A stretch of 64,000 bases of DNA. It comes from Ceratothoa steindachneri. Taxonomy: Eukaryota > Arthropoda > Malacostraca > Isopoda > Cymothoidae. The position numbers were made by a program, and so were the translations under genes. Positions 58,550 to 64,000 of the stretch are shown here, one piece after another; the stretch's first letter is position 1; each line of letters starts with the position of its first letter. The stretch spans positions 158,254,848 through 158,318,847 of the forward strand of contig OZ018322.1 in the NCBI GenBank assembly GCA_963969495.1, given 5' to 3'. The notes beneath the pieces are model-generated. The model did not search any database. It saw only the letters and a list, made by a program, of their open reading frames with translations, and was not told where the DNA came from.

Positions 58550-60900
58550 CAGCTGAAACAGCTGCACAAAATTATATAAGGATAAAGTAATTTGCCCTGA
58601 CGGAGAGGTTTCTGTTTGAGCCAATAGCCATTGAAACTAGTGGCGATTTGGCACTTCAAGTGCAGATAATTAAAAAAAATAGGTTCTCCTCTCATGGTGA
58701 CTACTGGTGACCCTAGGGAGGCTGGATAGTTCAAGCAGAGATTAAGCTTTGCTGTTCAACTGGGCAATGCAATTAGGATATTGAATGGAGTTCGATTTTC
58801 TCAATGTGTCGGCCTGGACTTTGACCTCTAAATTTCATCTATTTCTTGGTATCTATCTATCGCTAGTCAATAATGCTCCTTTGACCAGAGCTTTTCTAGC
58901 CATACTTCATCCGGGAATGTTACGCTTGGCTACTTTACCTTGTGTTTGTGAGCTAAGTTTATATTCTTCTACGGTTATTTCTAGTAGGGGAGTTCTATTA
59001 TGCGTTTGAAAAAGCAATGTTGTAGGTAACTAAGCTTTTCTTCAAGTCCTCAAACAGGGCTCCTTTAACGCAAACCCGCAAATTTTCTATTCAATCAGCT
59101 ATTTTAAAAGTTATCCCTGCTTGGGATAACAATTTTGTGATGTTTTAGAGTATTTTAAAATAAAGGTAATCAGAAAACGGAGGAGGTTCAGAAAGATTTT
59201 CATATAGTGTTGGGTGCTAGGCTTGTGCACCTTAGTTTAGGGTGCTACGATGAATAATTTTCAAGGTATTGTAAAGTATTCCTTCTGTTGCTCAAAGGTA
59301 GTGTTGGGTACTCTTTTGAAGGCGTTAATTTTCTTTGTTGCTTTGTTTACTACGTTACTTCTGTGCCTTGAAAGTCATGTTAGTGGCGAGCGTGATGCTT
59401 AGCAAGAGGTAGTTTAATTCAGGTGGAGTGCTTTGGATAGTTAGCATTTGTTGTTGCGAAGGAGCTTTGCTTTGTTTTATGGTGTTTCGGATTTGAGGCA
59501 GTCAGTCTGAGATTTCTTGATTAAAGTTAGGCTTGAATGTTTTTCTCAGGCCGTATGAGATGTATTTTCCGCTGGCGGTGTTTATTGTCTTGTGATGTGG
59601 GAGATGGTTTTCTTTAGAAACTTGTAGAAGTTGATAAAGATTTCGTTAATAATTTTGCTTCTATGTCGTTTATGTAAGTTAACCAGTTCGCTTTCTTGTA
59701 AAGAGTGTATGTAATCTTGTGTGAGGTTGTGCTTGGGTTCCTGGTTTTTAATATTGTGATGATAGGTACATAGATTGCCGGACGAGAGGTCATATATTTT
59801 GCTCCAATTCTATTCTTTTTTAAAGAAGTAGAAGTAAAGGCTTCTCTCAGGCGAAGTGTCAAGTATTTGGGAGTGTTATGTGGCTTGATTGTGTGGTATT
59901 GTCTAAAATGAGTAGCATCTGAAGCTGATGTAAAATATGTGGCTCTTTTGTAAGCATGCTGTGTTCTGAGCGTTGTTGGGTGATATGCTTTAAGATCGCC
60001 TCAGATGAATAAGTTTAAAAGATTAGCTCAAGGATATGTTTAGATTTTGAAGGGATACTACTGAATTTGGGTGAAAGGTATAAGTTTACTAGGTTGTATT
60101 CGGTGTTATTAATTTTAACAGTTTTTGATTGTTTTTTTAGTTTTGCCTAGTTGAGTAGGAGTGTTTTGATGGGAGAAGTTGTGATTGTGACGGGTATTGT
60201 GTTTTGTATAAGTCCGTGGGCTTTAAGGGGAGCTTTAAGATTTGTGTAGTGTATTGGTCGAAAGTTTGTGTTTTTTTGTTGTTGTGTTTCATGGATGAAG
60301 GCTATGGGCATATTGTGCTAAAATATGAAGTTTTCTAGTTCATTGCATTTATAGGTGATCACGTGTACATTAGGTTTTAATTTGGTAAGGGTATGTTTTT
60401 TGTGTGTTTATTGTGGGGATTTGATGAGTGCGCGGAGGCAGTGGAGTTATTGCAAGTTTCTGGAGTAGTGTTCTAAATTAGAGAAGTTAGAGTAGTGCTT
60501 GTGTGTTTATTTTTGGCGATAATGCCATTTTATGAAGACCTGTTTTCTCAATTTGTTGTGGTGCCATGCCGTGAAGTTGTAAGTGGGAGATCAGTGTTGG
60601 CTTTGATGTACCTAGTAAATAGGAGAAGAGTGGGGGTGCTTGGTCAGCACCCTCTTTAAGAAAAAGGATTCGGGAGTATTTGGAGAGACCATAGGATGCC
60701 CCGAATGCCACGCCTTGCCATACAAGAGGTCAAGGAGAGAAGTAGAATAGATTGATATCGTCAGTGTTGTCAATGTTGTCAATGCCGTCAAGTTCGGTCT
60801 TTGTAGTCAGTCTTACATCGTGAAGGCGAAATCTCTAAAACCTTCTAATGTAAATAAGACACAAATAAAAGCCGTTGAAATGTCGAACTGAGTACCACTA
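58550..60900 (-). pseudogene. Degenerate LINE (endonuclease/RT region) fossil
   Basis: The minus strand is A/C-rich for 1.5 kb. The frame at 59614-59862 (RPAIYVPIITILKTRNPSTT, then ANWLTYINDIEAKLLTKSLS) resembles the end of a Jockey-type endonuclease domain, where SDHLPI-like sequence precedes a basic xxW..Y...I segment. Downstream, between 59540 and 59250, pieces such as NKATKKINAFKRVP resemble the linker before the RT. No RT box could be read with confidence. A 74-codon frame at 60487-60711 is unrecognised. The assignment is tentative. Confidence 0.45.
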
Positions 60901-63900
60901 AATCCTTAGTCTTATACAACTCACTACTGTGCAAAAGTACACTAATTCAGCTTAAACTCATCAGAGATCAGCGTAAAAGTTAGCCACGGTAATCTGAACA
61001 TTAATCTAAGTTCATCCTTAGACCGACATCTTCTGGGGCAAATTGTGTAAAAATATATCAACGTTTTGATTTCTATCGTCCATCTTCCACAGTCTAGGAC
61101 TTTCGTGTTTCATTTTATTTTCGAGGTATATTAATATTTCACTACGTGTGTCTGTTTTAGCTACTTTGCATATATTTTTTTATGGTGCCTATGAATTAAT
61201 CCAAGCTTGCATTTTTCTACCGTTCTCTTACTTGTCCTACTTTATTTCTTGTTTTATGAATTTAATGTTCAAGCTACCCATTCATGAATTAAAGTTACTA
61301 GAAGGCCTTTAAAAAGTAATTAGATTCATGATCGCCCGCTAAATTTATCATTTATTCTATCACTTTTATTTTCCTTGATTAGATCAAGAGGCAAATGTGT
61401 GCAAATTAAAAGTACAATTGTAACTCCTCTCAAATTGAACTACCAAATTTAATTAATCTATCTTCAACTATGTCATCAAACCTTTTGCACAGAGGCAAAG
61501 AGTTGATGTATTATGTTGGGGATTTCATCTCCTTTTATATAAGGAATAGTCTCTTTTTCTTTTTAATTCGATGGTAATTTTAACAAATAAAATCACGTTT
61601 ACCCTAAAGTTAATACAAGATACAACCAATTCTATAATTACGATTTATTATAATATTTATTGAAAAAACCGATGGCATATTCGATCGAATTTTGGAAAAG
61701 AAGTTAGGAGAAGTGAAAATGTGTAGATGCTACTACAACTTGAACTACTTAGAGACGGTCGCCTGTTTTGTGATAGATTAGTCATTGAGAAAACATGCCT
61801 ACAAGGCTTCTACCTTCTACAATTATTACTGATATTACCTCTTTCATCTTAGTTAGAAACAGCCCCATGTTATTGCGAATGTTCTATTTTGAACATCTCT
61901 GATCTTGTTCGTAAGCACAGCTTCAAAGTAATATGGGACGGACTGGTTACCTTATGCTGGATTTGATCACGATAGATGATGTTCTTAACAGTATGATCTC
62001 AAAGATTATATCTTTTTGTCTCTAAAATCATTTCATGTTATTTCTTTGTGTCCCTGAGATGTTTTAAGAGTTTGTCCTTGGAGTTTTTTATTAGAGATAT
62101 CCCCCTAAAGGAGTTTATGTTGTGAATGTTTTCACTTTTAGTATTTGTGTAAATCTTTTGATACTTATCTTTTCTTTTTATTTTAACATCTTTATTCATC
62201 GTTTCTGTCTACTACTTTTTTCCACTGAAGGAAAAACCCTCGTTGTTGGAAGCAGTTTCAATTCTTTGATGGATAAAAAAATATGAGGTGCTCTTCTTGC
62301 AGATCAGATATGGAGTGACCGTTAGTTGGACAGAGGCAAGTAAACTCATCCTATTTTGGGATCATTAATAACTGAAAGAGGTTCCAACTGTATCATTGTC
62401 CATGGGTTGCCTTGTGTCAACTTTGATTGACTATAGTTGTTATCATAGAAACATTGCCTTAATATAGAAACTATCATTAATCCTATTCGTCGAATTCTTG
62501 AAACTCATTGATTAAATACGCTACTCTCAATGTCATATCTTAGCTTTTACGTTACACTAAATGTCCTTAATGACCATTTCTATCAGTCTAGGAGCATATC
62601 CTGATAATACTGTAGGTGAATGAAGTTTACATCTCTATCCATGCACGTTTGTTTATAAGGGATTATTGAGGGTTTACTTCATTTAAAGGTCATTTTCGAC
62701 CATAAAAGTTGTCATTTAATAAACATTCATGTAAACTTCTGCTTCATCTTTCACCTCATATGTTATTTATTCGTTGTTTTTAGTCGTGAAAGTAACCGTA
62801 GTGTGCGTCATTGACCATTTTGCAAAGATCATCCTTGATCCTGTTCTTGTTTACAAAGACGTGAGGAAGTACAGAGTGCAAATCGCGGTTAAAATCTCCA
62901 CCTAAATTATATAAACAAAATCTGTCCCGTGAAGTTGGGTTATTGAAAATGCTTGGGACGCTAACAATACAAGAATTCAAATCTTTTGAAAATCCTTTGT
63001 TTCCTGATGAAAGCAGCTCTCTCATAAGCATCATAAGAGGCAGGGAAATCTATATAACTGAACGTATGGCATCTTAATATCAATCCCATACTCATTCTAA
63101 AAAGCTTCGGCATATTTTTCTCTCCATTGAAAAGAACATCATCATCCCATCGTCTTCCATTCCACTCTTACTGGGAATCATTAATGCCTTGATTAGAGAA
63201 TAAAATCCTCTATCAGGCCAACGCATTTGATGCCCGTCTAGTTTTTGATGGATTGCTGCTTAGTCTTTTCTGTGTAGTCTTTTCATTAGCAATGAAGTGG
63301 GAAGTTTAACATTCACATTCAGTATTTTATTGGTCATAAGATTTTTGTTTGTTATAGCCCCCCAGACAAATGTAGTGTTCTTAGCCACTCCACTATTAGT
63401 CATCATTACACCTTATTCACCTTGCAAAATAAGAAGTATGGAGATTTTTCAGAGTATATATGGAATTATTGCCAAGTATACTGTTGTGTTTATGAACATT
63501 CACGTTTGTACTTCTTTAACCAGACTAATATGATCTTTGTATACTCACTGATTTTACTAGTGATAGAAAATATTCTAATTTACATTCATTATTCTAAATT
63601 GATCAATAAAGTGGCTATATATTAATTCTGCAACTTTTGTTGTTCTTAGTATGAATATTTTTTTATATTCAACATTGTATCAAAGTTGTAGTTTATTAAA
63701 TATTTAGGGTATCAAATAAAAGTCTCATCTCTTTACCAGAGGTCAGTGAAAATGAGGCCTGCATAGACAGGCAGAACTTATTTATGCATTTTGCACCATG
63801 GAAACAATTGATTATAAAAGTTCGAAACCCAAGAAAGTGATATGAGCAAACGGTCCCATGTTTATTAATACTACCCATATTAATTAACTCTATAAATTAA

Positions 63901-64000
63901 GCAATCCGTCTCTTTTCAATCGGTAACGTGGCCACGACAAGTTAATATGTAAAATTCACATTAAAATCATCATGCCTGGCAGGATCCAGGGTAATAGGGT
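60901..64000. other. No gene recognised
   Basis: AT-rich, with only short frames (for example 62780-63034 minus, 84 codons, no motif). No TIR, tandem array or RNA gene noticed. Confidence 0.5.

Overview
The window is AT-rich, intergenic or intronic DNA from an animal, very probably an invertebrate. No bacterial-type gene, operon, rRNA or tRNA is visible, and I recognise no host protein-coding gene. Everything that can be identified by protein similarity is a transposable element or its remains. The mix (several Tc1/mariner lineages, piggyBac, Penelope-like elements, CR1/L2/Jockey-like LINEs, Ty3-type LTR elements, and a widespread unnamed invertebrate transposase-like family) fits an arthropod or mollusc. 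I cannot place it to phylum from sequence alone; a chelicerate is a weak guess.

Layout. 1-2.6 kb: nothing recognised. 2.6-10.99 kb: Tc1/mariner fossil, 5'-truncated CR1-like LINE with an open reverse transcriptase (RT) frame, 3' half of a piggyBac transposase, an ~87-bp tandem repeat, an internally deleted mariner with clear terminal inverted repeats (TIRs), an ~125-bp tandem repeat and a second mariner lineage (D34D). 11-15.2 kb: L2/CR1-like RT fossil, a Penelope-like element (PLE) with an inverted terminal arm, and a D41D-type mariner with TIRs. 16-23.4 kb: Jockey-like RT fossil, second copy of the first Tc1/mariner family, a LINE ORF1-like fragment, and a near-complete mariner with unusual D46D spacing. 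26.4-28.1 kb: a PLE tail with a well-formed hammerhead ribozyme motif, and another mariner fossil. 29.66-33.83 kb: a composite element with an unnamed transposase-like gene, apparently with a 5'-UTR intron that has taken a PLE insertion. 35.4-40.2 kb: an internally deleted LTR element on the minus strand (tRNA-Leu-type primer-binding site, gag fragment). 41.7-44.9 kb: a second internally deleted LTR element on the plus strand (tRNA-Trp-type primer-binding site, CsRn1-like gag). 47.2-49.6 kb: the most complete PLE. 54.7-58.5 kb: PLE fragments and a full-length mariner with nonsense codons. 58.5-60.9 kb: degenerate LINE. The rest is unannotated AT-rich DNA.

No system of cooperating genes is present; the biology is that of nested, mostly dead mobile elements. 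The points of most interest are the hammerhead and hammerhead-like motifs at four PLE ends, the intron-containing unnamed transposase-like element, the premature stop shared by two mariner copies, and the habit of (TA)n tracts to abut element ends. Coordinates of fossils are approximate; RT, transposase and GIY-YIG calls rest on motifs read by eye.
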